Below are positions 36,172-44,487 of a stretch of 64,000 nt of DNA, in pieces. The stretch is from Sphingosinicella soli (GTDB lineage: Bacteria > Pseudomonadota > Alphaproteobacteria > Sphingomonadales > Sphingomonadaceae). The DNA is taken from NCBI RefSeq assembly GCF_014199685.1, contig NZ_JACHNZ010000014.1:1-64000 (forward strand). Direction: 5' to 3'. The notes under the pieces are model-generated. The model worked only from the letters and a program-made list of their open reading frames with translations, did no database searches and was not told where the DNA came from. Every line of letters begins with the position of its first letter. Position 1 is the first letter of the stretch. Position numbers and translations under genes: made by a program.

Positions 36172-36459
36172 CTAGTGGCGCGTCTGCATCAGGAATGCGC
36201 GGGCCCCGCGCTGCGCCGCCGCGACTTCCGCGGGCGTCATCGACGCTGCGACCTCGCTGCGATCGAGCTGTGCGCGCTCGTCCCCCGACATGGCGGCAAG
36301 GTTGAACCACTTGTGCGCCTCGACGAGATCGATGTCGACGCCGCTGCTGCCGACCGCATACGCGACGCCAAGCTCGTAATACGCATCGGGCTGGCCGGCC
36401 ATTGCCGCCGCCATCTGCGCGTGGAGAAACTGGACTTCAGTGACCGGATGACTTGCCAT
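36172..36459 (-). CDS. Small Sel1/TPR-like repeat protein
   Basis: A 95-residue protein with one clear Sel1-type helix-turn-helix repeat (YYELGVAYAVGSSGVDIDLV followed by EAHKWFNLAAMSGDERAQ) flanked by short helices. It has no signal peptide. Similar short proteins next to histidine kinase genes are common in sphingomonads, with no assigned function; a scaffold role is inferred from the repeat. The ATG at 36459 follows GAGGGGGA on the coding strand; an upstream start at 36543 would extend it into the 3' end of the kinase region. Confidence 0.78.
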   Translation of the reverse strand: MASHPVTEVQFLHAQMAAAMAGQPDAYYELGVAYAVGSSGVDIDLVEAHKWFNLAAMSGDERAQLDRSEVAASMTPAEVAAAQRGARAFLMQTRH

Positions 36460-36545
36460 TCGAAAATCCCCCTCGATGAGGGACATTTGGCGCGGCTTGT
36501 TCAAGAAATGGTTAACGCCGAAAATCTGGCTGAATCCCTTCAAAA

Positions 36546-37559
36546 TCAGCCGAACAGGGAATTGGCCCGGCGGAAGGCGAACGCCTCCTGACGGCCGCGC
36601 CGGTCCAGACGGACGCGTCCCGGCGGCATCGTGACCACGGCGCGCGTGCCCCGTCCCGGCGACGACAGCAGCTTGAAACTGCCTTCGTGAAGCTCGGTGA
36701 GCGCCTTGACGAGCGGCAAGCCGAGGCCGCTGCCCGCCAGCATGCCCGTGTCATCCTGCCCGCGCGCGAAGGGCTTCATCGCCGTTTCGATCGCGCGGGG
36801 CGACATGCCCGGCCCGCTGTCGCGGACCTCGATGAGCATGCGTTCGGCGCGATCGACCCGCGCCGCGATCGTGAGCCTGACGTTTTCGCCGCCGTACTTG
36901 AGCGCATTGTTGGCGAGATTGACGAGTATCTGGCGGAGCATCCGCGCATCGGCATGAAGCAGCGGCAGATCCGCAGGCATCTCCACGGCAACGCCTGCGC
37001 CGCGCGCCTCCGCCATCGTCGCCAGCATCCGCAGCACCGATGTCGCAAGCTGCCGGATATCGACGTCGGTTTCATCGAGCGGCGCAGCGTCCGCCTCTAT
37101 GCGCGCGAGATCGAGGACGGAATCGAGCGTGGAAAGCATGCCCTGCGCGGCTTCCCAGATCACCGCGTTCTGGCTGGCCGCCGCATGCGTGCGGCCGCAT
37201 TCGAGGCCGAGCGCCACGAGTTCGCTATAGCCGCTGATGGCGTTGATCGGCGTTTTCAGTTCATGGCTGAGATTGGCCGCGAGCATCCGCCGGTCGCGGC
37301 GCAGGCGGCGGACTTCGTCGCGCGCGGTGCGGGCCTCCCGATCCGCGATCTCGACAGCGCGCGCAAGCGCCTGCGCCAGCCGCGCGCCGGAAATGCGCCC
37401 GACCGGCTCCGAGCCCATCACCACGGCGACCCCGCCGGTGAGACACAGCGCGATATCGGGACCGGACAGGAGCGCGGCAGGCCGGATCGACGTATCGACG
37501 GCCCGGCCGGGAAGATCATCCCCCGGGGGTTCCATGGCGTCAGTCAGCCAGTCCTGCAT
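36546..37559 (-). CDS. Soluble sensor histidine kinase
   Basis: A 337-residue kinase without membrane segments. A ~80-residue N-terminal part of unknown fold is followed by a short coiled coil (AVEIADREARTARDEVRRLR) and the HisKA dimerisation domain with the phospho-accepting histidine (LSHELKTPINAISGYSEL, near residue 120). The HATPase domain has an N box (NLANNALKYGGENVRLTI), a G1 box (VRDSGPGMSP) and a G2 box (GSGLGLPLVKALTELHEG). The pattern is that of alphaproteobacterial PdhS/PleC/DivJ-type kinases. ATG 37559 has GGAG upstream; TTG 37577 is an alternative. Confidence 0.88.
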   Translation of the reverse strand: MQDWLTDAMEPPGDDLPGRAVDTSIRPAALLSGPDIALCLTGGVAVVMGSEPVGRISGARLAQALARAVEIADREARTARDEVRRLRRDRRMLAANLSHELKTPINAISGYSELVALGLECGRTHAAASQNAVIWEAAQGMLSTLDSVLDLARIEADAAPLDETDVDIRQLATSVLRMLATMAEARGAGVAVEMPADLPLLHADARMLRQILVNLANNALKYGGENVRLTIAARVDRAERMLIEVRDSGPGMSPRAIETAMKPFARGQDDTGMLAGSGLGLPLVKALTELHEGSFKLLSSPGRGTRAVVTMPPGRVRLDRRGRQEAFAFRRANSLFG

Positions 37560-37674
37560 CCAGATGCTCCGCTGCAACGGCCGGAATCCGCACGATAGCG
37601 GGTCTCCGCCGGGCTCCCTGCAACGGGGTTAATCGTTATTGATAAACCCTAATGAAAAGTTAACGCGGGCGGAT

Positions 37675-38508
37675 TCAGGCGGTTTCTACGGCCAGATTGT
37701 CGATAAGACGCGTCGAGCCGAGCCGCACCGCCGACAGGATGCGCGCCGGGCGTTCCAGCGAACGCACCGGCTCCAGCGTTTCGGCATCACGAAGCGCCAC
37801 GTAATCCGGCACGAGCCCGGCCGCGCGGAGCGCAGCCTCCGCCTCGGCCAGCGCGGCTTCGACCGCCGTTCCGGCGCGAACGGCGTCGCGCGCCGCGATC
37901 AGCGTCTTTGGGAACAGCGCGGCGCGGGCGCGCTCGTCGGCCGAGAGATAGGCGTTGCGCGACGACAGCGCGAGACCGTCCGCCTCGCGCACGGTGGGCA
38001 CGCCGACGATCTGCGTGGCGATGTCGAGGTCGGCGGCCATGCGGCGGACCGTCAGCAGCTGCTGATAGTCCTTCTCCCCGAACATGGCGAAATCGGCCTG
38101 TGCCTGGTTGAGCAGCTTCGAGACCACGGTTGTCACCCCGTCGAAGTGGCCGGGGCGGTGCGCGCCGTCGAGATCGGCGGTGAGGCCCGCGACATGGACG
38201 CCGGTGGCGAACCCCGCCGGGTAAACATCCTCCGGCGCGGGCGCGAACAGCAGGTTGCACCCGGCCCCCGCGAGCGCGGCCGCATCTTCCGCCTCGCGGC
38301 GCGGATAGCGGGAGAAATCCTCGTTCGGACCGAACTGCTTTGGGTTCACGAAAACGCTGGCGACGACCCGGTCGGCGCGGGCGAAGCCCGCCGCGACGAG
38401 CGCCAGATGCCCCGCGTGAAGCGCCCCCATCGTGGGCACCAGCGCGACGCTGCGGCCCGCTGCCCGCCACTCGCGCACGCGCGCGCGAAGCGCCGCGACT
38501 GTCCGCAC
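37675..38508 (-). CDS. panC: Pantothenate synthetase
   Basis: A 277-residue enzyme that joins pantoate and beta-alanine with ATP to give pantothenate, the CoA precursor. The nucleotidyltransferase HxGH motif is in VPTMGALHAGHLALV. The remaining signature blocks are VFVNPKQFGPNEDFSRYPR, FGEKDYQQLLTVRRM and GLALSSRNAYLSADER (KMSKS-like). Translation begins at GTG 38508, with GGAGG about eleven bases upstream on the coding strand. No panB or panD is adjacent. It is divergent from mipZ with a 110-base gap. Confidence 0.95.
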   Translation of the reverse strand: MRTVAALRARVREWRAAGRSVALVPTMGALHAGHLALVAAGFARADRVVASVFVNPKQFGPNEDFSRYPRREAEDAAALAGAGCNLLFAPAPEDVYPAGFATGVHVAGLTADLDGAHRPGHFDGVTTVVSKLLNQAQADFAMFGEKDYQQLLTVRRMAADLDIATQIVGVPTVREADGLALSSRNAYLSADERARAALFPKTLIAARDAVRAGTAVEAALAEAEAALRAAGLVPDYVALRDAETLEPVRSLERPARILSAVRLGSTRLIDNLAVETA

Positions 38509-38618
38509 GGTTTCGAAAGCCTCCGGAATCTTGCCTCTCCTCGATTGACTCCCCGGCGCCCGTGAATGAAACAGTCCGCCGTTAAACGGAATCCAGCCAT
38601 CGGGGGCGCGTTCGTTTT

Positions 38619-39416
38619 ATGGCCAAAGCCCATGTCATCGTTCTTGGCAATGAAAAAGGCGGGACAGGCAAGTCCACGACCGCAGTGCACATCGCTGTCG
38701 CGCTGATGCACAGCGGCCGCAAGGTCGCCGCGATCGACCTCGATTCGCGCCAGCGCACCTTCACGCGCTACATGGAAAACCGGCAGGCCTTCTCCGACGG
38801 TCATGGGCTGGGGCTGAAGACGCCGCGCCTGCAGGTGATCGACGACAACGACAGCCACGGCGAAACGCTGCTGCGCACCACGCTCGACGCCTGGGCGCCG
38901 GTGGTGGACGTGATCGTCGTCGATACGCCGGGCCGCGACAGCCCGCTCTCGCGCGTCGCGCTCGGCCGCTCCGACACGCTCATCACGCCGATGAACGACA
39001 GCTTCGTCGATTTCGATCTCATCGGGCAGGTCGACCCCGACACGTTCAAGGTCAAGCGCCCGAGCTTCTATGCCGAGCTGATCTGGGACGCGCGGAAGGC
39101 GCGCGCGAAGTCGGACGGCGGCACTGTGGACTGGGTGGTGCTGCGCAACCGCATGTCCTCGCTCGCGGCCAAGAACATGATTCGCGTGGGCAGCGCGCTC
39201 GACGAGCTTTCCAAGCGCATCGGCTTCCGAATCTCGCCGGGGCTTTCCGAACGCGTCATCTACCGCGAACTTTTCCCGCGCGGACTGACGCTGCTCGACA
39301 TCGGCGTGATCGACGACGTGAACATGAGCCACATCGCCGCGCGCAACGAGCTGCGCGAGCTGGTGAACAGCCTGGCCCTGCCCGAAGCCGAGGAAGCGCA
39401 GAGCCTGGCCAGCTGA
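38619..39416 (+). CDS. mipZ: Division-plane positioning ATPase MipZ
   Basis: A 265-residue ParA/MinD-type ATPase. The deviant Walker A motif is [20 protein letters not shown], followed by the MipZ-specific [18 protein letters not shown] segment. Walker B reads [19 protein letters not shown]. The central [15 protein letters not shown] and C-terminal [19 protein letters not shown] blocks are also specific. In Caulobacter MipZ forms gradients from the ParB-bound origins and inhibits FtsZ, placing the septum at midcell. The stop overlaps the ATG of the J-domain gene by one base. Confidence 0.95.
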   Translation: MAKAHVIVLGNEKGGTGKSTTAVHIAVALMHSGRKVAAIDLDSRQRTFTRYMENRQAFSDGHGLGLKTPRLQVIDDNDSHGETLLRTTLDAWAPVVDVIVVDTPGRDSPLSRVALGRSDTLITPMNDSFVDFDLIGQVDPDTFKVKRPSFYAELIWDARKARAKSDGGTVDWVVLRNRMSSLAAKNMIRVGSALDELSKRIGFRISPGLSERVIYRELFPRGLTLLDIGVIDDVNMSHIAARNELRELVNSLALPEAEEAQSLAS

Positions 39417-39820
39417 TGATCGTGGTTCTCGCCCTCGCGGCGGGTGCTCTCGGCGCGCTGTGGTATGCCGGTGCGCTGACACCGGCACGGCTGCGCTGGA
39501 TCGGCCTGGCCGCCGCCGCCACCCTCGCGCTGCGCTTGCTGATGACCGGACAATGGCTCGGCGCGCTCGCCGTTGCAGGCGTGACGGCCTGGCTGGCGCT
39601 GGACCGGCTGCCCCGCCGCCGCAGTTCCGACATGTCGCCCCAGGAAGCCGGACGCCTGCTCGGCCTCTCGCCCGAAGCGGGTGCGGTGGAGATCAATGCG
39701 GCGTGGCGGCGGCTCATCACGGAGGCACACCCCGACAAGGGGGGATCCGCCGAAGCCTCGGCACGGATCAACGCGGCGAGGGATACGCTCCTGAAACATC
39801 TTCGCGATACGAAGCGTTGA
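39416..39820 (+). CDS. Membrane-anchored J-domain protein
   Basis: A 134-residue protein. Two hydrophobic segments (~1-22 and ~30-65, possibly three short spans) anchor it in the inner membrane, followed by a compact J domain (~75-134). The Hsp70-stimulating HPD is in [15 protein letters not shown] and the helices read [20 protein letters not shown] and [12 protein letters not shown]. It should recruit DnaK to a membrane site, as Tim14/DjlA-like proteins do. The start overlaps the mipZ stop (TGATG), so the two are co-translated. The client is unknown. Confidence 0.85.
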   Translation: MIVVLALAAGALGALWYAGALTPARLRWIGLAAAATLALRLLMTGQWLGALAVAGVTAWLALDRLPRRRSSDMSPQEAGRLLGLSPEAGAVEINAAWRRLITEAHPDKGGSAEASARINAARDTLLKHLRDTKR

Positions 39821-39858
39821 CGCGATACAGTCGCGACTCTCACAGCAAGGGCAGTATT

Positions 39859-41250
39859 TTGGGCAGTATCCTGGACCGGCACGACTTCCACCCGACTTCG
39901 CTTCGCGAATACGACATCCGCGGCATCATCGACGAAACCCTTGGCGAGAACGACGCCTACGCCATCGGGCGCGGGTTCGGGACGCGGGTGCGCCGTGCGG
40001 GCGGAACCAGCGTCGCCGTGGGCTACGACGGACGCCATTCCTCACCGTCGCTCGAAGCGGCGCTGGTGCGGGGGCTTGAGGATGCGGGCTGCGAGGCGCT
40101 GCGCATCGGCCTGGGGCCGACACCGATGCTCTACTTTGCGGTGCACCACCTCGACGCGGGCGGCGGCGTGATGATTACGGGAAGCCACAACCCGCCCAAC
40201 TACAACGGCTTCAAGATGATGATCGGCCACGGGCCGTTCTACGGCGCCGACATCACCGGGATCGGCACGATGGCGGCGGCGGGCGACTGGGAAAGCGGAA
40301 CGGGATCGAACCGGACGGTGGACGTGTCGCAGGCCTATGTGGACCGCATGCGCGTCGATGTCCCCGCGCGCGGTTATCGAATCGCGTGGGACACGGGGAA
40401 CGGCGCCGCCGGACCGATCGTGGAGCGCTTGACCGCCGTGATGCCCGGCGAGCACCATCTGCTTTTCACCGACGTCGACGGTGACTTCCCGAACCATCAC
40501 CCGGACCCGACCGAGGAAAAGAACCTCGAAGACCTCCGCCGTGTCGTCGCCGAAAAGGGCCTCGATTTCGGGCTCGCCTTCGACGGCGACGGCGACCGCA
40601 TCGGCGCCATCGACAGCACCGGGCGCATCATCTGGGGCGACCAGCTGCTGATGATCCTGGCCGAAGACGTACTCCGCGATGTGCCCGGCGGCACGATCAT
40701 CGCCGACGTGAAGGCAAGCCAGGCGCTTTACGATCGCGTCGCAGAACTTGGCGGCAAGCCGTTGATGTGGAAGACGGGCCATTCGCTCATCAAGGCGAAG
40801 ATGAAGGAAACCGGCGCGCCTTTGGCGGGCGAGATGAGCGGGCATATCTTCTTCGCGCACCGCTATTACGGCTTCGACGACGCGATCTATGCTGCGGTGC
40901 GGCTGATCGGCGCGGTGGACCGCAGCGGCACGTCGCTCACCGAGCTGCGCGGCGCGATGCCCGCGATGGTGAACACGCCGGAGCTGCGCTTCCCCTGCCC
41001 CGAAAGCCGCAAGTTCGCGGTGATCGATGAAGTCCTCGCGCGGCTTGAGGCCAGCGGCGCAAACGTGAACCGCACCGACGGCGCGCGCGTCAACACGCCC
41101 GACGGCTGGTGGCTGCTGCGCGCCTCCAACACGCAGGATGTTCTGGTTGCGCGCGCGGAGGCTGTGTCTGAGGCGGCGCTGGAGCGGCTCGTCGCCGCGA
41201 TCAACGAACAGCTCTCCGCATCAGGTCTCGCGACCTTGACCGGACACTGA
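39859..41250 (+). CDS. manB: Phosphomannomutase/phosphoglucomutase
   Basis: A 463-residue alpha-D-phosphohexomutase with four domains. The phosphoserine loop is [15 protein letters not shown] (near residue 105). The Mg2+-binding loop is [13 protein letters not shown] (near 240), the sugar-binding loop is GEMSGHIFF (near 330), and the phosphate-binding loop is [15 protein letters not shown] (near 425). It interconverts hexose-1- and 6-phosphates for polysaccharide and lipopolysaccharide synthesis, as AlgC-type enzymes do. Translation likely starts at TTG 39859, with AAGGG about seven bases upstream; the upstream open frame is antisense/out-of-frame with the J-domain gene. The 38-base gap suggests it may share the mipZ transcript. 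Confidence 0.92.
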   Translation: MGSILDRHDFHPTSLREYDIRGIIDETLGENDAYAIGRGFGTRVRRAGGTSVAVGYDGRHSSPSLEAALVRGLEDAGCEALRIGLGPTPMLYFAVHHLDAGGGVMITGSHNPPNYNGFKMMIGHGPFYGADITGIGTMAAAGDWESGTGSNRTVDVSQAYVDRMRVDVPARGYRIAWDTGNGAAGPIVERLTAVMPGEHHLLFTDVDGDFPNHHPDPTEEKNLEDLRRVVAEKGLDFGLAFDGDGDRIGAIDSTGRIIWGDQLLMILAEDVLRDVPGGTIIADVKASQALYDRVAELGGKPLMWKTGHSLIKAKMKETGAPLAGEMSGHIFFAHRYYGFDDAIYAAVRLIGAVDRSGTSLTELRGAMPAMVNTPELRFPCPESRKFAVIDEVLARLEASGANVNRTDGARVNTPDGWWLLRASNTQDVLVARAEAVSEAALERLVAAINEQLSASGLATLTGH

Positions 41251-41269
41251 GCAGCCCTCACATTTCACT

Positions 41270-41330
41270 TATGTTGCAGTGCACAAAAGTGCCTTGACGG
41301 ATCGAGGTGTCGCCCCTATGTTGCAGTGCA
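41270..41330 (+). promoter_or_regulatory. Phasin promoter with two TATGTTGCAGTGCA sites
   Basis: TATGTTGCAGTGCA occurs exactly twice, at 41270-41283 and 41317-41330, 47 bases apart. The second copy overlaps the -10 (TATGTT, 41317-41322) of a promoter whose -35 is TTGACG (41294-41299) with a 17-base spacer. TTGCA-TGCA motifs of this kind are recognised by PhaR, the repressor of phasin genes in several Alphaproteobacteria, so autoregulated control by polyhydroxyalkanoate level is likely. PhaR itself is not in the window. Confidence 0.55.
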
Positions 41331-41355
41331 GCATAAGGTGCGCGCGGAGATCACG

Positions 41356-42144
41356 ATGGCTGAAGCAGCAAAAGTGGAAGTGAAAGTGGAACCCGTCACC
41401 GCGGCGCCGGCGAAAGCCGTCGTCGCGCCGAAGGCAGAGCCCGCGCCGGCCGCAAAGCCGGTCGCCAAGGTTGAAACGAAGCCGGCACCGAAAGCCGCTG
41501 CAAAGCCGAAGGCAAGCCCCAAGGTCGTAGCGAAGCCGGTGAAGCCGGCCGCTGCCAAAATCCAGGCGAAGGCTGCGAAAGCACCGACACCGCCGAAGTC
41601 GACACCCAAACCCAAAACTGTGGCCGCCGCAGCTGTATTCGCGAAGGCCAGCGTTCCCCCGAAGCAGAAGGCAATCATCATGACCATGAACGACACCGTA
41701 AAAAAGCAGGCCGAAACCGCGATGGCGCAGGGCAAGGCTGCCGTCGACCAGTTCCAGACGAAGACGCGCGAAGCGATGGAAAAGAGCACGAAAGCCGCCG
41801 AGGAAATGGGCAGCTTCACGCGCGAAAACGTCGAGGCGTTCGTCGAATCCGGCAAGATCGCCGCCAAGGGCTTCGAAACGCTGACGCAGTCCGCGCTGGA
41901 GCTTGCCAAGAAGAACGGCGAAGCCGCCACGACGGCCTTCAAGACGTTCTCCTCGGCCAAGAGCGCCAACGAACTGCTTCAGCTGCAGAGCGATTTCGCA
42001 CGCAGCCAGTTCGACAAGTTCATTGCCGACAGCAGCAAGATGACCGAAGCGTTCGTGAAACTTTCGAACGACATGTTCGAGCCGATTTCCGGCCGCTTCG
42101 CGGTTGCGGCCGACAAGCTGAAGACGGTCGCCGTCGCCAAGTAA
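41356..42144 (+). CDS. Phasin family protein
   Basis: A 262-residue protein. The first ~105 residues are a lysine/proline/alanine-rich, disordered extension (many PKA and KPV repeats, for example VEVKVEPVTAAPAKAVVAP). Residues ~110-262 form the helical phasin_2 domain (DTVKKQAETAMAQGKAAVDQ to RFAVAADKLKTVAVAK). Phasins coat polyhydroxyalkanoate granules and control their size. The basic extension could bind DNA or polyphosphate, similar to PhaM/PhaF-like proteins. The ATG at 41356 follows GGAG; an ATG at 41326 lies inside the operator. The gene ends before a strong terminator. Confidence 0.85.
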   Translation: MAEAAKVEVKVEPVTAAPAKAVVAPKAEPAPAAKPVAKVETKPAPKAAAKPKASPKVVAKPVKPAAAKIQAKAAKAPTPPKSTPKPKTVAAAAVFAKASVPPKQKAIIMTMNDTVKKQAETAMAQGKAAVDQFQTKTREAMEKSTKAAEEMGSFTRENVEAFVESGKIAAKGFETLTQSALELAKKNGEAATTAFKTFSSAKSANELLQLQSDFARSQFDKFIADSSKMTEAFVKLSNDMFEPISGRFAVAADKLKTVAVAK

Positions 42145-42171
42145 GCGACACAGCGGACACGTTGGAATACG

Positions 42172-42202
42172 AAGGGCGGTCGCGATTGCGGCCGCCCTTT
42201 TC
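42172..42202 (+). terminator. Intrinsic terminator of the phasin gene
   Basis: AAGGGCGGTCGC (42172-42183) pairs with GCGGCCGCCCTT (42188-42199) around loop GATT, followed by TTC. It lies 28 bases after the phasin stop. Confidence 0.85.
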
Positions 42203-42276
42203 GTTCATGGTCTTGTTATCGCGGCCCCAACTGCAATATTATGGGCCTGTGCGAAACCTCGTGAGTGAGCGGATGA

Positions 42277-42609
42277 ATGACTGATCGCGAGTCAGACGAC
42301 CGGAACGGTTCCGGCACCGACACCGGCGTCGCGACGAAGACCAAGCCCAAGACCAAAAAGCCTGCGCTTTACAAGGTCTTGATGCTGAACGACGACTATA
42401 CCCCGATGGAGTTCGTGGTGGAGGCGCTGCGGCGCTTTTTCCGCATGTCCACCGAAGACGCGACCCGGGTGATGCTGCAGGTTCATCACAAGGGTGTGGG
42501 CCTGTGCGGCGTATTCACGTATGAAGTGGCGGAAACCAAGGTGAACCAGGTTCTCGATTTCGCACGACAGAATCAGCACCCTTTGCAGTGCACGCTTGAA
42601 AAAGCCTGA
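42277..42609 (+). CDS. clpS: ATP-dependent Clp protease adaptor ClpS
   Basis: A 110-residue adaptor that hands N-end-rule substrates to ClpAP. A disordered, hydrophilic N-terminus (about residues 1-30) precedes the ClpS fold: [20 protein letters not shown], then [20 protein letters not shown] and [20 protein letters not shown]. The [10 protein letters not shown] loop contains the residues that bind the N-terminal side chain. No clpA is adjacent, unlike in E. coli. The region before it (42203-42276) contains no other gene. Confidence 0.95.
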   Translation: MTDRESDDRNGSGTDTGVATKTKPKTKKPALYKVLMLNDDYTPMEFVVEALRRFFRMSTEDATRVMLQVHHKGVGLCGVFTYEVAETKVNQVLDFARQNQHPLQCTLEKA

Positions 42610-42709
42610 AACGCCTTTGTTTCATTGAAATTTTGATTGCAGTCAATGAGATAATCCATTGGCGACGGCTTTGGATTTCCTCCACGATGCCCTGATGAAA
42701 GGAAACACC

Positions 42710-43189
42710 ATGTCCGACACAGAATCCAATATCGGTATCGCCGCAGAGGGCCGTGCCAAGATCGCCGACGGCCTCGCGCACGTTCTGGCCGACACCTATT
42801 CTCTCTATCTGAAGACCCACAATTTCCACTGGAACGTGACGGGTCCGATGTTCAACTCGCTGCACGCGATGTTCATGACGCAGTACAACGAGCTGTGGCT
42901 CGCGACCGACGAGATCGCCGAACGCATCCGCGCGCTCGGCCACTTCGCGCCGGGCGGCTACAGCGCATTCGCGAAGCTGACCAGCATCAAGGAAGCGCCC
43001 GAGCAGCCGCCCGAGGCGATGGAAATGGTCAAGCAGCTCGCCGAGGGCAACGAAGCCGTCGCACGCACGGCGCGCAAGATTTTCTCGACCGTGGAAGACG
43101 CGGGCGACGAGGTTTCGGTCGATCTGCTCGTCGGCCGGATGCAGTATCACGAAAAAACCGCGTGGATGCTGCGCTCGACGCTCGGCTGA
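42710..43189 (+). CDS. dps: Dps-family DNA-binding ferritin-like protein
   Basis: A 159-residue Dps/Dpr protein that forms a 12-mer, binds DNA and oxidises Fe(II) with peroxide. The ferroxidase-site signature THNFHWNVTGPMFNSLHAMF lies at residues ~40-60 and TQYNELWLATDEIAERIRAL at ~63-82, with the His and acidic ligands in place. The ATG at 42710 follows AAAGGA at a normal distance; the upstream start at 42659 would add a non-conserved leader. The AT-rich leader with TTGATTGCAGTCAATGAGAT may hold a regulator site, but none was identified. Confidence 0.92.
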   Translation: MSDTESNIGIAAEGRAKIADGLAHVLADTYSLYLKTHNFHWNVTGPMFNSLHAMFMTQYNELWLATDEIAERIRALGHFAPGGYSAFAKLTSIKEAPEQPPEAMEMVKQLAEGNEAVARTARKIFSTVEDAGDEVSVDLLVGRMQYHEKTAWMLRSTLG

Positions 43190-43288
43190 TCGCCCTGCCC
43201 TATTGATTCGGGTGAGTTGACGCGCTCGGCGCCTCGCCCGAATCTGGGCGCGCGGTTGCCCCCGGTCGGCACCGGAGGAGACATCGCG

Positions 43289-44476
43289 ATGGACCTGTCG
43301 TTCAGCCCGCAAGACGCTGCCTTCCGCGAGGAGGTGCGCCGCTTCATCGAGGATAATTACCCCGAGCCGCTGAGAGGCAAGCTCGACGAGGGCGAGGAGT
43401 GGTCGAAGGAAGACTATCTCTCGTGGCACCGCATTCTGGGCAGAAAAGGCTGGGTCGCACCCGCATGGCCCGCCGAATACGGCGGACCGAGATGGAGCGC
43501 GACGCAGCGGTACATCTTTTCCGAGGAACTGGCACGCGCCGACACGATCCCCATCCTGCCCTTCGGCATCAGCATGGTGGCGCCCGTGATCTACACGTTC
43601 GGCACGCCCGAACAGAAGGCGCGCTTCCTGCCGCGCATCCTTTCGGGCGAGGACTGGTGGTGCCAGGGCTATTCGGAGCCGGGCGCGGGCTCCGACCTCG
43701 CCTCGCTGCGCACCAAGGCCGAGCGCGACGGCGACCATTATGTCGTTAACGGCCAGAAGACGTGGACGACGCTTGCCCAGCACGCCGACTGGGGCTTCTT
43801 CCTCGTCCGCACCGATGCTTCGGTGAAGGCGCAGGAGGGGATTTCCTTCCTGCTGATCGACATGAAAACGCCGGGTATCACCGTGCGCCCGATCATCACG
43901 CTCGGCGGCGAGCACGAGGTGAACGAGGTGTGGCTGGAAAACGTGCGCGTGCCGGTCGAGAACCGCGTGCATGACGAGAACAAGGGCTGGACCTGCGCCA
44001 AGTTCCTGCTCGCGCACGAGCGCACCGGCATCGCGGGCGTCGCGCGATCGAAGCGGGGCATCGAGAAGCTGCGCGCGATCGCGGCGGCGGAACTGGACGG
44101 CGACCGGTCGCTCATTGAAAACCCCTTCTTCAGGCGCAAAATCGCCGAACTGGAAATCGATCTCGCCGCGCTGGAATTCACCGAGCTGCGCGGGCTTGCC
44201 GCGCTCGCGGCGGGCAAGCCGCCGGGAGCGGAATCCTCGCTGCTGAAGATCAAGGGCACCGAAATCCAGCAGCGCATCACCGAACTGACGCTCGAAGCGG
44301 TGGGCCACTACGGCGCGCCCTGGTTCCGCGACTTCGGCGACAACGAACACGCCATCGGGCCGGACTATGCGCTGCGCGCGGCACCGACCTATTTCAACAT
44401 GCGCAAGACCTCCATCTACGGCGGATCGAACGAGATTCAGCGCGGCGTCATCGCGAAGATGGTTCTCGGGCTTTAG
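43289..44476 (+). CDS. Acyl-CoA dehydrogenase family protein
   Basis: A 395-residue FAD enzyme. It has the N-terminal helical domain (DLSFSPQDAAFREEVRRFIE), the central beta domain with YSEPGAGSDLASLRTKAERD, and the C-terminal helical domain ending in YGGSNEIQRGVIAKMVLGL, which contacts FAD in the family signature region. It oxidises an acyl-CoA at the alpha-beta position. The usual catalytic glutamate position is hard to place by eye, so a specialised substrate is possible. ATG 43289 follows GGAGGAG. The next acyl-CoA dehydrogenase gene begins 11 bases after the stop, and such paired genes encode heteromeric enzymes in steroid and aromatic side-chain degradation. Confidence 0.9.
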   Translation: MDLSFSPQDAAFREEVRRFIEDNYPEPLRGKLDEGEEWSKEDYLSWHRILGRKGWVAPAWPAEYGGPRWSATQRYIFSEELARADTIPILPFGISMVAPVIYTFGTPEQKARFLPRILSGEDWWCQGYSEPGAGSDLASLRTKAERDGDHYVVNGQKTWTTLAQHADWGFFLVRTDASVKAQEGISFLLIDMKTPGITVRPIITLGGEHEVNEVWLENVRVPVENRVHDENKGWTCAKFLLAHERTGIAGVARSKRGIEKLRAIAAAELDGDRSLIENPFFRRKIAELEIDLAALEFTELRGLAALAAGKPPGAESSLLKIKGTEIQQRITELTLEAVGHYGAPWFRDFGDNEHAIGPDYALRAAPTYFNMRKTSIYGGSNEIQRGVIAKMVLGL

Positions 44477-44487
44477 GGGGGCGGACA

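Noticed and set aside
42610-42709. Fur or OxyR box upstream of dps
   Set aside because: TTGATTGCAGTCAATGAGAT is suggestive, but it does not match either consensus well enough to call.
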